From Hanleya hanleyi (Eukaryota > Mollusca > Polyplacophora > Lepidopleurida > Hanleyidae), in NCBI GenBank assembly GCA_036873755.1, contig JAVTVY010037024.1, positions 110,916-174,915 on the forward strand: a stretch of 64,000 nucleotides of DNA, written 5' to 3'. Positions 44,563 to 56,717 of the stretch are shown here, piece by piece; the stretch's first letter is position 1; the number at the start of each line of letters is the position of its first letter. The notes beneath the pieces are model-generated. The model had not been told where the DNA came from and searched no databases. It was given only the letters and a program-made list of their open reading frames with translations. The translations under genes and the position numbers were made by a program.

Positions 44563-46760
44563 TATGTTCTAAGGGTGAACAGTTGAACCCATTCGGAAGG
44601 TGGCTACGGAACAGAACATTTGGATGGGTAAGTGTTAAATCGAATAAAAGGACCAAGGCGGAATACTCTCGTTATCAGATCGACGAGATAAAAACCTGCA
44701 TATAGTGTAAAGCATAACTCGCATTTTGGTATTGGTTACTGTATTTTGCTGTAGCACCTCATAAAGAGTTGATGCAGAACAACGTTAAAGCATGAAACGT
44801 TTTTTGTTCTTTCTAAAGTGTTTCAACTAAAAATAAAAAAGTACGATATTAATGCATTTTCTAGCTATAGTTACCTTCTAAGCAGTGGCAGTGAACAATT
44901 TTCTGTGATGTTAGATATTACTATTTCCTTCATCAGATACACGCTAAAGTTCCTCGTCGAATAAAACACTGTATACCCAGAGTTAAGGTACCATAGCGGT
45001 GATTACATATACACTGTAATGCCATGGCAGTACCATATCTAGGTTGGACACGCAAACGACGACGGCCAGCTCTGGTACCGTTACGGCGAAAACGGAGTCA
45101 CCGATGTGATACCATACCGCTGTGTGCTAAATGTTTCAACGACGGACAATTTTGGCGTGCACTCTTCATCAACATTATATCGGTCTATAATTACAATTGT
45201 AGTAACTAGAACGCTTACCACTATATCTGAATCGTTTGGCTCATTCAGTAACTCTGAGATGTAATAAAGGAAAGCTCAAAAGGAATATGATAATGGTCTA
45301 CAAGTAGCTTCCCCCCCCCCCTAATCAAACCACAAGGCGCAAAAGACAGTTCGTCAAATACATTTTCCGCAGTATGCTTTAAAATTCAACAGAAGCGCCA
45401 AGAAATGTCTCTCGTTGTTTTTTACTTCTCTTAAGTACGAAATAAAATATTACGGTTGTGGTTTACTGTTTAAATGCCATTTGCAGACAAACGATATCCA
45501 CACTGCTGATCATTCGTTAAATTTTCCAAACTTTCTTCATGGAATACGTGGCCAAAATTGGCATATTCAGAAAAAAACGTATTAGTCTTCAAACCATTAC
45601 TAATAGAATTACATATGACATATTATGACAGTTATGACAGTTTATTAATTTGATGTACACGAAGTTCTTATCATCGAAGTTCGGCGAAAGCAGTAGGTCT
45701 TCTTGAGGATACAACAATATGCCCTTTCAGTACACCTGTACCGTGTTCGTGTTCAGAAAAACGAGCCCATTGTTAATAAAAGTCACTTTCACAGCGAGTA
45801 AGAGACGAGGTGCCGCGTTAAATGCCGAACTAATGACACCCCTTCGTGAAAACCGACCGTTCGAAGCACTCTCCCTGTCGACGCGCACTAACTGAATAAT
45901 ATTACATTGTACACTCTTAAAACGCAAATGTTACGTTTAGCATCTAGAGGGTTGGAGGAGGGAAAGCATTTAGAAAGTGTTGTTTCACCACTTTTAAGTG
46001 TTGCATTTAGCACTTAAAAGCGGTGAATATAACACTTTCTAAATGCTTTCCCTTCTCCAACCCTCTAGATGTTAAATGTAACATTTGCGTTTTGAGAGTG
46101 TAGTAAATGTTATGTAACTGTCTATGCGTGCAGTGCTTCAATGGACAAACTCCATTCAGAGATTCAATACAAACGATAGATGAATATATAATTAGTTGGG
46201 ACAATCCGACCCAAAAGATTGAAGGAATGTAAGCCAGATGTGTTTACGCATCACAAAATGGGCAGTATTATTACGCACGAGCATCTTACACTAGCCATAA
46301 TCTGCTCTACCTTAAACAATTGCATGTCTGGTATTACATTCGGATGAGCTAAACGTTGTCTCTTGTTCTATTTCATGCAGGAAAGTCAGTATAAAACATA
46401 TACAGATATTTCTAATCCCTACGAATGTCTACTGTTAAATGTACCTTCCATATTTGGCATTGCCAGGTGAAAGGGTGTTAGTTTCAGCTGCTTGCACGAC
46501 CTCCACCTACCCCCTCCCTACTTACCCCCAAAATGAAATGAGTATTTCGAGCTAATTGCAAATATAGTTCTCATAATAATTGTTTAATTGAAAGTTCAAA
46601 TTGAATTTCATATTGAAATTTTATATTGAAATCTAAAATTCAAATTGAAAATTAAAAGCTTAAATTAAGATTTCAACTGTAAAATTCAATTTACAACATC
46701 AAATCAAATTCAAATTTCAAACAAGATTAGAATATTTCAATTTTAATTTCAAGTTTATGA
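44563..46760. repeat. Segmental duplication, copy 2
   Basis: Same order as copy 1, beginning TATGTTCTAAGGGTGAACA. It carries the hairpin MITE at 45910-46102 that copy 1 lacks, and its left edge is split by the 2.37-kb TIR element. The last part (46440-46760) repeats the AT-rich low-complexity block of copy 1. Confidence 0.85.
45910..46102. mobile_element. 193-bp hairpin MITE
   Basis: Ends TACACTCTTAAAACGCAAAT and its imperfect complement (TTTTGAGAGTGTA). The arms of about 90 bp include AGAGGGTTGGAG and CACTTTTAAGTG, meeting at a 9-base loop. A terminal TA may belong to the target site. No coding potential. Confidence 0.8.
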
Positions 46761-46934
46761 GCTGCCGTTTATGACAATATTATGTAGATATTAATATTTA
46801 ACCTAATATATTATAAGCACTCCGTTTTACATTTTGTATCATTTGTGAGGGGGGAGGGGGGGATACCCCAATTCACCTTTATAACTCCACCCCTCCTTTG
46901 TTAAACTCAGTAAATGCATTGAATACACATGTAT

Positions 46935-47060
46935 TTCAATATCCGGGACATTTCATTCTCCAGAACCGGCTGGCTCCAAATGATCACGTGTTTTTCTACA
47001 TCCGGGACCTTTCATTCCCAGAATCGGCTGGCTCCAAATTGGTCACGTGACCAGCTCATT
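46935..47060. repeat. Two imperfect 60-bp units with CACGTG
   Basis: ATATCCGGGACATTTCATTC and ACATCCGGGACCTTTCATTC begin the two units. Both contain CGGCTGGCTCCAAAT followed by ATCACGTG or GTCACGTG. Confidence 0.75.
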
Positions 47061-48904
47061 TGGGGTGTTGTTGCCAGCCAGACAGGTTAACTACTGATAG
47101 TACATGTACAATTATGTCAGTTATCACCAGTTCAAAATTGTCTTGTGCTATAAAATAGGGTAAAATGAATGCATACGAACCAGCAGCCGATCAGCTGAAA
47201 TCACAGGTCACTGCACAGACAGCTTCTATTTTGTTATCTCAATATTGTGCAATAGGCGGATTGTTATCAACCACACAATTAACCCCGTAATTATCAAGCC
47301 TTAAAAGAACTTATGTATTCATGTCAATCATACCTGTTTATGAGGTGGACTGAAATCCAAGACATATTCTGTATATTCAGTTTGAAGGTTACTAATAGTG
47401 TAGATTCAGAATATCGCATGTGGGAGATCCCACATTTTTACGTTAGAACGATTAGTCCGTTGCGTTAAATGTCACTGATTTTCCAGTTTGCTAAAGGGGG
47501 TAGATCGCGTTCATATCCACGAGCTTATGGAGCTATAACATGGGTATTTATGGAATTTTTCCGACCAGACTTTGAGTTTGTCATAGTTCTAGATCTAGTA
47601 ATTGTGGTTAACTGTAATCTGTAGTTATAGCATGGTTATATCATAGTTATAGTTATTGTGCAAAAGCATACTTTTAACATGCATCATTCTTCAGGCATAT
47701 AGAGTCTAAACTGTTTTATATTTAGAAAGAATAACATGTGACAAATAGCATCGTTTTTTTCTATTTTTCATTGGCATAAGCCATTAAATTTGTATACTGA
47801 AGGGTTTTTGTCCAGAATCCAAGTAAGCCCGTGGGATTTTGTCCTGAAGGGCTTTTGTCTGCGCTCCGGTCTAATCATGCCTGTTGAAAATCGCCGTCAT
47901 GCACTCAAGATGAAGATGTTTAACAAGTGGCGTCAGTCGCGTGATAGGCTTCGGCAGGGATGTAGGATAATCCCACCTTACGATCTCCTCCCTGGGACAA
48001 CCAATCCCCCCCCCCCCCCACCCCGGATGAATTCCCCCAGCAGAAATTTCCGCCAGTGAACTCAACGAAATTTAAAGTCATCTGTCGGAGATGTAAAATT
48101 TTGGCGGGTGAATATACTATACTGTGAGATATCACGTGACGGCCAACGGTCCAATCGCATGAAGGGTTCATTGCTAGTCATAATAACAGTATTGATTCAA
48201 TCTTTATATCCATGATCTCTAAATGGAGTCCTGTGTGCCCTAAACTGTCACTTCTTTCAATCCAATATGTTAGAGTTAAGCAGGTTTAATCTGCCGTGTT
48301 ATTCAGTGATATTGTACTAGTGATAGTTTTACTAACAGTTTCAAAGTCAAAATGATTTCGCTAGAATGAGAATCACACAAAATATTTTTTTCCTTAAATT
48401 TGGCCCCTGGGAAATATTTTACGTGAAGCGTGGGTCTAAAATAGCAACTAACATAACCATCGCTGTTGAATCTTCTAAACTCCTATGAAACATATTAGTA
48501 TATACTTTTTATAAGATGTATTTTGACTATTGTCCCATCGCACCCCAGTGGGTGTCCCACTGTACCCATAGTGGGGCAAACTGGGACACAGTTTTTAGAA
48601 ACGAATTCTGGAGAAAAGTATAACAGATATTTCAGAATTTTTTGTTTGATTATGTCATACTAAATATAAGTTACAACGAGAGTATAGAAGGCTACACTAC
48701 AGGACAATATTAACAGAGATTTTTGCAAAAAAGGTAAAAAATGTCCCAGTGTACCCCAATCTCCCCATATCGAGAAAATTACGCGTGGTCGTCTCTCCAA
48801 ATTTGTCCTGAAGAGACACATTGCCTGGCTTCAAATTACCTCAAATATGGGTGTATTCGGAGAAGTAATGAGATTCTGAATGTGATTCGGCACTCCTAAA
48901 AATT
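47061..48904. other. Intergenic, nothing recognised
   Basis: Holds a C-run at 48006 and a block with CCCAGTGTACCCC-like words (48535-48770) repeated loosely. No gene. Confidence 0.4.
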
Positions 48905-49215
48905 ACGACTGGTCTTATGACTACTCCACACTCATATTCTCATATGGTACGGAACAGTCAGACGCACCTTCATGAAGATTGTATGATTTAGGGCTTTCAA
49001 GGCGGATGTTCCTGTTCATGTGAAGACAATGTAACCGCACTGCCTCTTGCAGCGGCTTAAGCGGAATTAGATACGATAGTGCGGAAATTGTGATCAGCTC
49101 AAATAACAAACTTATCTGATGTTAATGGATGATCATCGATTGCATCAGATGGAGTAAACGCCTCAACATGGGGTAAACAACATTGGGAAGGCAATAATAC
49201 TCAGAAAACTAACCT
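48905..49215 (-). repeat. Dispersed repeat family 2, diverged copy
   Basis: GTTCCTGTTCATGTG, GGCTTAAGCGGAATTAGATA, GTGATCAGCTCAAATAAC and GTAAACGCCTCAACATGGGG in the family order. The central tract has been lost or replaced. Confidence 0.65.
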
Positions 49216-49834
49216 GCAATGCCCGACATCCTGGGGCTTAATTTTCCCACCAATACAATAAAACGGATAGTTAGCGGATATTAATTCCACTTTTTGAATA
49301 GAAATCGATGAATATGACCATCACAGTCTCTAAGCATTTATTTGATGAGTGGATTATTTGATAATTTTCACCCCAAAATAAGATATATGAAATTCCCATT
49401 CACTTTCCTCCAGACACAGATGGAATCTGAGAGGAAATGTATGATTTATCGATGTGGTGATCGGCAGGGGCAAAGGGAATATTGGTGGGCAAGATGGATG
49501 ATATAACTTATCACTGGTGAGAAATGTAGACGTACATCGTTCATGATGCAAATTGCAATTTACCCAGTAGTATAGAAGTCGTAAATATCTCAGTAGTTTG
49601 GACGGGGATAAGGCCACAGGGCAAGGAATGCGTCTGGGAAGTATCATGACGTCACGCATTACGTCACGGCCGGTGATAACGTCACATCGGATCACGTGAC
49701 TTCCGTTCTCGTCGGGTACGAGGTAGGAAAATCTATGATTTTCCGAGAAACAAAATGACGAAAAACTGATTTTACACACAGTCACGTGGGTTTATGTTGA
49801 CCCTACGTGGTCCTAAAACACGTACTCTGTGTGG

Positions 49835-50650
49835 AAAAGCGGGCTTTTTGTATAGTTGTGGTTGGATGCAAAAGTAGGACTTTCCAGAAAATAAAAGCTG
49901 GAAAAGCGGACGAAATACGGGAAAACGGAATGTGCACCAGATCGCGTGTATATATGCCTTATGGGTCTACATGGGTCGAGCAGGGTGGAGAAGCACTCGT
50001 CGACGGCACATGAGTGGTGGATTGATGCTGAATGAAGATTCGGGTAAAATGCAGCGAGTAGATTCCGGTAAAATCCGATTTCAATGTGAAAAAACGAACT
50101 TTGGATCCGGTCAAATGTAAAAGGGTCCACATTAATCGTGCAGGGTGGACGAGCGCTCGTCGAGAGCACGTGACGGGGGGATGGATGCAAAACGTGCACT
50201 TTCCTGAAAATCCGGAAAACAGAATTTGCACCCAATATGCGGAAAGACCCAATCTATTGGGTCTACGTGCAGTATACCCGAGCCAAATGGGTCGCGAAAG
50301 ATCTGGTCGTGAAGCGCTTAGAATGTAGACTAAGACTGGGGCGGCTTTGATCGTCATAGTGCGCTTGCGCAGTGTCAAATTGTGGGGTGCAGGGTCTTGG
50401 CTTGAAGCTCTCGGCATGCAAATTATGATAAGGGTGGTTTTTACAGGCAGTGGCGTCATGGTGCACATGCGCAGTCGAGAAATAGTAGAGAAATTGCAAG
50501 TTCGGGAACGCACAGTCTTGTTTGAGCGATTTAGGGACCATCCTGGGTCAACATATGGCATGTAGGGTCTCGGAATGTAGACGACGATTGGGATGGTTTT
50601 AATCGGAAGAAATGTTATGGTGGGCAAGCTTCGTCGGGGAGTAGTAGAGA
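49835..50650. repeat. Degenerate tandem repeats (115-175 bp units)
   Basis: Units share GCAGGGTGGA, CACTCGTCGACGGCAC or GCGCTCGTCGAGAGCAC, GATGGATGCAAAA and GAAAAC-rich words. A second unit type from 50290 shares AGTAGAGAAATTG. The long minus-strand frame across it (49959-50627) is a consequence of the repeat. Confidence 0.6.
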
Positions 50651-51271
50651 AATTGACCTTTTAGTGAAGAGCATGGGCGGTTTGGCCGATAGATGGGTCA
50701 TCCCCTATTCTAAATGAGTCGTTCATGTGGTTGTGTGTGATACCGTCGGCGATATGCTGTAGTGGGCAGCGTATGAGGAGTTTGTCCAGCCTGACAGCGT
50801 TAACTCCCCTGGGTACAGAGTGATTGAGAGAGTGAATGAATGAGCAAGAGAGTTAGAAGTGAATAAATGAGTTAGTTAGATGTGAGTGGTTGAGTTGGTG
50901 AGACGTGCTCAGTGTAGCGACGCCCAAAAGCCGAGAGTACGATTCCCTATACGCACACCACTATACCTAGTCCATAAACTCCTAAAACCTTAACACAGTC
51001 AGATGAGTGAAAGAGAGACGAACAACAAAAAAACAATGTGTGTATTACATATTTTATTATCCCCTCCATCACATTATACCCATACCGGGGGAGCCGAGGT
51101 CGGTGCGTTAACAATTCTCGTAATCTATTGTCCATGCATCAAACGCATCGTCGGCCGTATTCATTCTTGTCCAATCAGGAACCGCCCTTTGAGAAACTGA
51201 TTTTGTTTTTGCGTCAGTCATGTTTGCTCTTCTTCGTGTTGAACGGTCACCCATTCACTCTGGTCCATTCC

Positions 51272-52337
51272 TAAGGGTGCACTCCACACTTGCCACGGTT
51301 TCGTACAAATGGCCCCTCCCTAATTTTATAATAAGGAAGGTCGCCTGTTTTTGACAGCATGGTAATTCTTCTTCCCGCTCTACTAATTGATATCTATAGT
51401 ATCACCCTACTGGACGTAATCATTTCTTCAAACGAGGATATAACAATTGCTTGCTTATCGCACCTATGCGCCACTACAGAGTTAATCGTTTCCGGAATTG
51501 GATATCTGGCAGGCCAAAATCCTCACTTTTTCGGGGAACGAAAATAATGATTCCTTCATAAAATTTTACAAAAAACGAGTAGGTCGACCCCCCGTTTCCC
51601 CCCCCCCCCCTTTTAAAATGCCCGTTGGGCGGAGATACTTTCACATGTCTAACAAGAAAATCATTTCGTTTGTTTTCTCTGGATGGTGGGTCGAATTTGA
51701 CACATTTTTGTACATTTTGTGGAGTTTTTCAGAAAAGTTGAGCAAGATTTAAGGAGGATTGCACGTCTTTCCTTTTCAATTTGAATAGCTCACTTGTCTC
51801 CTGGAATAGTGGCACGAGTGTGCCCATTCGGAAAATATATACTTTTACGGGGGTTTTGTTGTTTACATATATTTAAGGCCGAAGACCCGAACCCATGTTT
51901 TTATAACCGCACATGATTCAGGTGTGGAATGCACCCTAAGCGTCTTTGGCCAATCCAGGATAATGTATCGTCAACATATCATTGGCCAGCTGTTTTCGCA
52001 TTTTGCCCGCACTCTCCAAAACCCTTGTGGATGGTAACCCCACATCCCCTTTCAAGTGACGCGTGGTCATCAAGATGGACCTATGCGTGGGATCGCCTTT
52101 CATTTCAAGCGTCATCGAGCTGTACAGTTTACAGATAGCCACGGCTGCTTTTCTGATGTAGGAACGCATTTGGATGAAAGTCACATAAATGTAATCTACC
52201 TTGCAGTAATGGTACAAACAATCTCTTTAATATGATATATGGATATAACAGGTTTGTGATAAAGATTATTTGAGTATTGGTGATCGGAGAGAAGAACCCA
52301 GTGTTTATTTCTGGGTAACGGTAGAGTGCATCCTTAA
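51272..52337. mobile_element. TIR element copy 1 (ends TTAGGGTGCAYTCC), interrupted
   Basis: Starts CTAAGGGTGCACTCCACACT and ends GAGTGCATCCTTAA. Blocks match 52925-53535 at both ends (TAATAAGGAAGGTCG, TTGATATCTATAGTA, GGTGATCGG). An internal GGTGTGGAATGCACCCTAA at 51919-51939 looks like a second right end, suggesting nesting or a fused copy. No coding frame recognised. Confidence 0.6.
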
Positions 52338-52924
52338 GGGCTCCATAGTGGAGTGAATATACATCATAATGACAGTTGGCTCATTTTTGCCCGGCTAATT
52401 TCATCTAAAGCACTACATTTTGTCTCAGTTTCAATACAGACCATCGGCCCGATTAAAAGAATCCATTGTATATAACTTTTCTTGTACATTAGTAGTGATA
52501 TTAAATACTCGCTTTATAGCTCAATATAAGAGTTATTTCCCCTGTGCTGACATATAGTTTGGTGACTGGCGCAATCAGGCCTATAGCCAGGAAATTAACT
52601 TGCAAGTAATTTTTCAACCACTCAAACCACTCATCAGCACAGAATAAAATGTTAGTTTTAGGCTTTTTTCCGTTTATCTCGTTTCATTTAAAAGCTGGGC
52701 ATCAGTCGTTGTCTAGGTATAGTTGGTTAAATATTGATTATATAGAGCGATGATGATTAAGTGATAACCTACCAAATTTGTTCGATGCGGTAAAATCCAC
52801 CAAAACAAAGATGGGGTGGGGGAACTGATTGAACGGATATCCAACAATACTGCGAATAAACATCAAGTGTTATATATCTCTGTGCTTGAAAACACGCTCT
52901 GGTTAAAATAAAAAGCGAAAAAGA

Positions 52925-53535
52925 AATTTAGAAGGGTGCCCACTCAGTTTCGTAGAAATAGCTCCTCCCTGATTTCATAATAAGGAAGATCGACCTTTTT
53001 TGACCACAAGAAAAATGTTCTGCGTGTATAGTAGTTGATATCTATAGTACCTTCTTATTGGGTATTATCAGTCTTTCAAACTGACCTATGCGAATTGATG
53101 GCTGCGTTCGCCTGCAGCGTGCCCGGTGTCAGTAACGTTTCAATGGTCTCAGTTATGTCGTTTTGGTGAGCGTGAAAATCATGACTCATTTACGGCAAGA
53201 AAATTCGATAAAAATCGGCCAATGTTCCTGTTTTTTCCACCATTTTAAATTATCCACTCGGCGTTGACGGCGAGACAGTGTATTTCATTGAAATCGCTGT
53301 TAAAAATTTCTCTGGAAAATGAACAGAATATATTTTTTTCTATTTTTTAAGGGATTTTCAGGACAATTGAAGCAATTTTTCATCACATAAATGGAATCTG
53401 CCTTGTAGCTATGGTACAAACATTCTTTTTAAAATGATATATTGATATAATAGGTTTCCTTTAAAGATCTATTGGTGACCGGAAAGGGGACCCCATCGTT
53501 TATTTCCGACTGCACCGGATAACTCTAGAGTGCAC
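52925..53535. mobile_element. TIR element copy 2
   Basis: About 610 bp from AGAAGGGTGCCCACTCAG to CTAGAGTGCACCCTAAA, collinear with the flanks of copy 1 but without the middle insertion. Non-autonomous. Confidence 0.6.
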
Positions 53536-53784
53536 CCTAAACAGCGAGTAGTGTAAAAATGCCTGACAAATAATTATTAAGGGAATCTTCAACTCGGTAT
53601 GATTCTCGGCTTTTGGGAAATATCCCGAGTGATATGACTAGTGGATATCCCTGTTTAGATAGTTTTTCTTCTTCAACAATGGTGATACGCAAAAAAAGGA
53701 AAAAGAATTAAATCCGTATTTTGACTATTTGCATGCATGTTATCTTTGTTTTAGACATAAACATTCGTGATCCCAGAACAATGT

Positions 53785-53945
53785 ACGCGTACCGCGGTAA
53801 TTATGCAAGAACGACTGAGTGCTAACTACTGTGCTCCTACCGCCTTGCTACTGTGCGACCACCGCGTTGCTACCGCGCCGGTACTGCGTTGGTGCCGCAT
53901 AGCTATCGCACAGCTACTGTGCGTCTACCGCACTAGATTGGACTT
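53785..53945. repeat. Degenerate GC-rich minisatellite
   Basis: Repeats built on CTACCGCGTTGCTAC-like words with variable lengths; a GC-rich island in AT-rich DNA. No gene. Confidence 0.5.
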
Positions 53946-55024
53946 TTAATGAGAGCGGTGCGGTACTATTTTCCAATATTCTCGTTATAAATTCTCGGAT
54001 CTCCATCAGTACTGATATATTTATATAGAAATCCCACAGATACACAGCTTAGCTCCACTTCAGTTCTAATCATCCTGGACATAACAGAGAGAATAGTCTG
54101 CACACATTAGCCAGGCGGATCTGTAGTAGTATTTCCGTGACCAACGAATTATTCAATTAAAATCAACTTTACGAGAAAGAGGCTAACCGTAAAACCTTAT
54201 TGATGAATGGATTAGGAAAGCAGCCGCACAGACGCTTTGTGAATTAAGACAGCCATCAAATAAAGGTGCAAATAAAACCTTGACTAGTTTTGTCCCCTTC
54301 TACAACCTTAATAATATCAACATTTTTCCTATTATGATGAATACATTGAGTGTGCTGAATAATAGGCCTAAAGTGAAGATATGGTCTCGGACTACGCCAT
54401 TATCAGCAGCAAAGGACAGGCTCCATTTTAAAGGACAATTCAGACACGTGCTCATTTTTCAATTACTAGATTGAGTGCATGGGTCTCTAAATGTAAAAAA
54501 AAGCATTCATATTTGGTTTAAATAGTATTTTATTCACCTTGTGATGAGATGGGGAGCGCATTAAGATAACTTATTATTGCGTCTCCCCCGTACAAAAATA
54601 TATATTAAATCAGACAAGTTACAAATAAAACAAACATAAGACATAAGAGGGAAAGCTGACCAATGTAATCAAATCCAAGGTTTACGTTTTCACTGAGAGA
54701 AGCTCAGGGCGTCGCCGTGCTACAAGAAAAATGAAGAACCAGTAAATTTTGAGCAATCTTTCATATTTTAGAGGGTCCCAGTATCAGGTCCAGCAATGAA
54801 AATTCCGATTTTAAGGTCAAAATTCAATATGTCGTCTGATTTCAAATTGGCTGTCTACGTTCTTTTCTGTGCGAACTGCGGAATACAATACTCCAATTAA
54901 ACAACTGATTCACGTTCAAGATTAACAGAACATAGACAGATGATTAATAATGCGAATCGTTGCTTCCGGCAAGTGAGTCGGCATATTCCTCCGAAGTAGG
55001 CTACCATCTGCAAATTGTCCGGTA
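53946..55024. other. Intergenic, nothing recognised
   Basis: AT-rich, with short open frames lacking family features. Confidence 0.4.
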
Positions 55025-55170
55025 GTCAGTCGGTCAGTGAGTGAGTGAGTCCATCCGAAGCCCTTCGTCGGCAATATAAGGAGAACCGTTGACATTAGAG
55101 CCTTGATTTTGTGCATGAATGTGCATTAGTGGACTGTTACCAGCAAGTTCTGAGCTGACCGAATTCTGAT
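55025..55170. repeat. Dispersed duplicate, copy 1
   Basis: GTGAGTGAGTCCATCCGAAG, AAGGAGAACCGTTGACATTA, GACTGTTACCAGCA and TTCTGAGCTGACC recur at 56248-56375. Confidence 0.8.
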
Positions 55171-55282
55171 GAATTTTGATTTATAATTATGTTTTTATTA
55201 TTTATTGATGGCTCAGCGCGTGCACTGTCATGCCCATCGGGAACCCTTGGCTGTATATTTCAGTGTGACTTTTGAAGGTTCC

Positions 55283-55400
55283 CTGATACGGCATATCACG
55301 TTGGACACACCGGTTCTCGTGAAATAACCGGAGTTAAGCGACTTCGAGCCCGGTCAAGACCTGAATGGGTGAACTCGTGCTGTACTGCTTGGCTGATGAG
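55283..55400 (+). mobile_element. 5S rRNA-derived SINE head or 5S pseudogene
   Basis: Matches 5S rRNA in order: CATATCACGTTGGACACACC (compare the CCACGTTGAACACACC core), GGTTCTCGT, GGAGTTAAGCGAC (box A), AGCCCGGTCAAGACCTG (intermediate element) and AATGGGTGAACTCG (box C). Many changes make it non-functional as rRNA. Downstream DNA to about 55630 is shared with other fragments, so it is probably a 5S-headed SINE rather than a stray gene copy. Confidence 0.75.
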
Positions 55401-55630
55401 TGCCCAGGGTAATAGGAACTGAAGGCGATAATAGTTGCTACGCTAATGACTCACCAGCGGTGACATCTGGGAAAGTTAATAGTACCCACTGTCAATTAGA
55501 GACTGCTATATAAATTCTCTCACGGGAGAACATAGGGCCCCCAAGTCATCTCTCGAGTACACAGTCACTTAAATCATATCAAACCCTACTTCGTAGGTCC
55601 TGTGATATTAGTCACACTGCCATGCTGGAG
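55400..55630 (+). mobile_element. Body and tail of the 5S-headed SINE-like element
   Basis: Continues from the 5S part through GCCCAGGGTAATAGGAAC and GGTGACATCTGGG to CCCTACTTCGTAGGTCCTG and TTAGTCACACTGCC. The last two words recur in the fragments at 4448-4530 and 56470-56555. Confidence 0.5.
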
Positions 55631-56247
55631 AATGTGTCGTATATTTAACGCTGTCAAGGTTTTTGCATTTTACAAATCCATGAAGGTAATCCGGCTTTGT
55701 TAGATGTCAAGAAAATCCTATTTAGTTAAATAATTGGCATTCTTAAGCGTTAGTAAGCCTTTACATTGTCCATAAATCAGCTAGTATAATAAATTATGTA
55801 GGTAATATTCCAACTTACACATGGGGCCTACTTGCCTCTTTTATTCATCTCAATTATTCAGCTTCAATAAAGTATAGAAGTTACTAGATCAGTTTTCCAG
55901 GATTCTACTCGTGAAACAATGGTATATAATCATTTCCGGTACGTCTGAGCAATATTCCTTGAAAAGAACATGAAGTTCGAAACTATAGTCGGAATGTAAT
56001 AATGTAGGATGCCAAGAAGACTATTTGATATATTTTTTTCTTCTCAACATCAGAAGACCAAACTTTTTCATACAAGAATAACAGCCTGTGTCACGTAATG
56101 GTAACCCTCTATGATCCTCATCTCCTTGATTTGTCATTTTCATGTCATGGGAGGAGAACAATCGGCTTAGTAACGTCAGACACAAAAGCGTTCATTTCCG
56201 AGGAATCATTAGCCATCCTATTCCTTTCTCAAAATAACTTCCTGTTC

Positions 56248-56375
56248 CTACGAGTGAGTCCCTCCGAATCCTTTCGTCGGCAAAATAAGGAGAACCGTTG
56301 ACATTAGAACCTTGATTTTTGGCATGAAGGTGCATTAAGGGACTGTTACCAGCACGTTCTGAGCTGACCTACTTT
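56248..56375. repeat. Dispersed duplicate, copy 2
   Basis: Same words as 55025-55170 with scattered changes, followed by a short GATGAAAAT/CTGGTGATTTTT repeat (56375-56435). Lies downstream of the hydroxylase stop, possibly in its 3' UTR. Confidence 0.8.
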
Positions 56376-56469
56376 TGATGAAAATTTCTGGTGATTTTTG
56401 ATGACAAATTTTTGATGAAAATCACTGGTGATTTTTTTAATATTGGCATGATTTCAACTTGGGGATGGG

Positions 56470-56555
56470 GGATTTCCAAGAGTTCAGTTCGCGTCGAAGT
56501 CCTGATGCCTACCCTACTTCGCAGGTCCTATGACGTTAGTCATTCTGTCGAGTTT
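56470..56555 (+). mobile_element. Fragment of the same SINE tail
   Basis: AAGAGTTCAGTTCGCGTCGA, GATGCCTACCCTACTTCGCA and TGACGTTAGTCATTCTGTC, almost the same as 4448-4530. It lies just past the hydroxylase stop. Confidence 0.55.
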
Positions 56556-56581
56556 CACATGATGGTAACATGTAATGATCT

Positions 56582-56717
56582 TCAACTCTGCAAGCTTTCC
56601 TTTCCTTGGAGTGAAAACAAAATCCTGTGTCTGGCAAACTGCTTGCTCTTACGAAACAAGGTATCTGTTCCATGAAGCCAGTCTAGCAGCCCAATTGCAC
56701 CATAATTTTGGTTGAAT
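56582..56717 (-). CDS. FAXDC2: FAXDC2-like terminal exon D
   Basis: 136 nt. The acceptor is TTGTTTCCCAG at 56718. The first base completes the Lys codon left open by exon C; the exon then reads FNQNYGAIGLLDWLHGTD and ends ESLQS with TGA at 56584-56582. It is too short to stand out as an open frame and was found by looking for the conserved family continuation after HHLK. Confidence 0.87.

Noticed and set aside
49959..50627. 222-codon open frame on the minus strand
   Set aside because: It overlaps degenerate tandem repeats, parallel frames are also open, and there is no domain or splice context; composition reflects the repeat.
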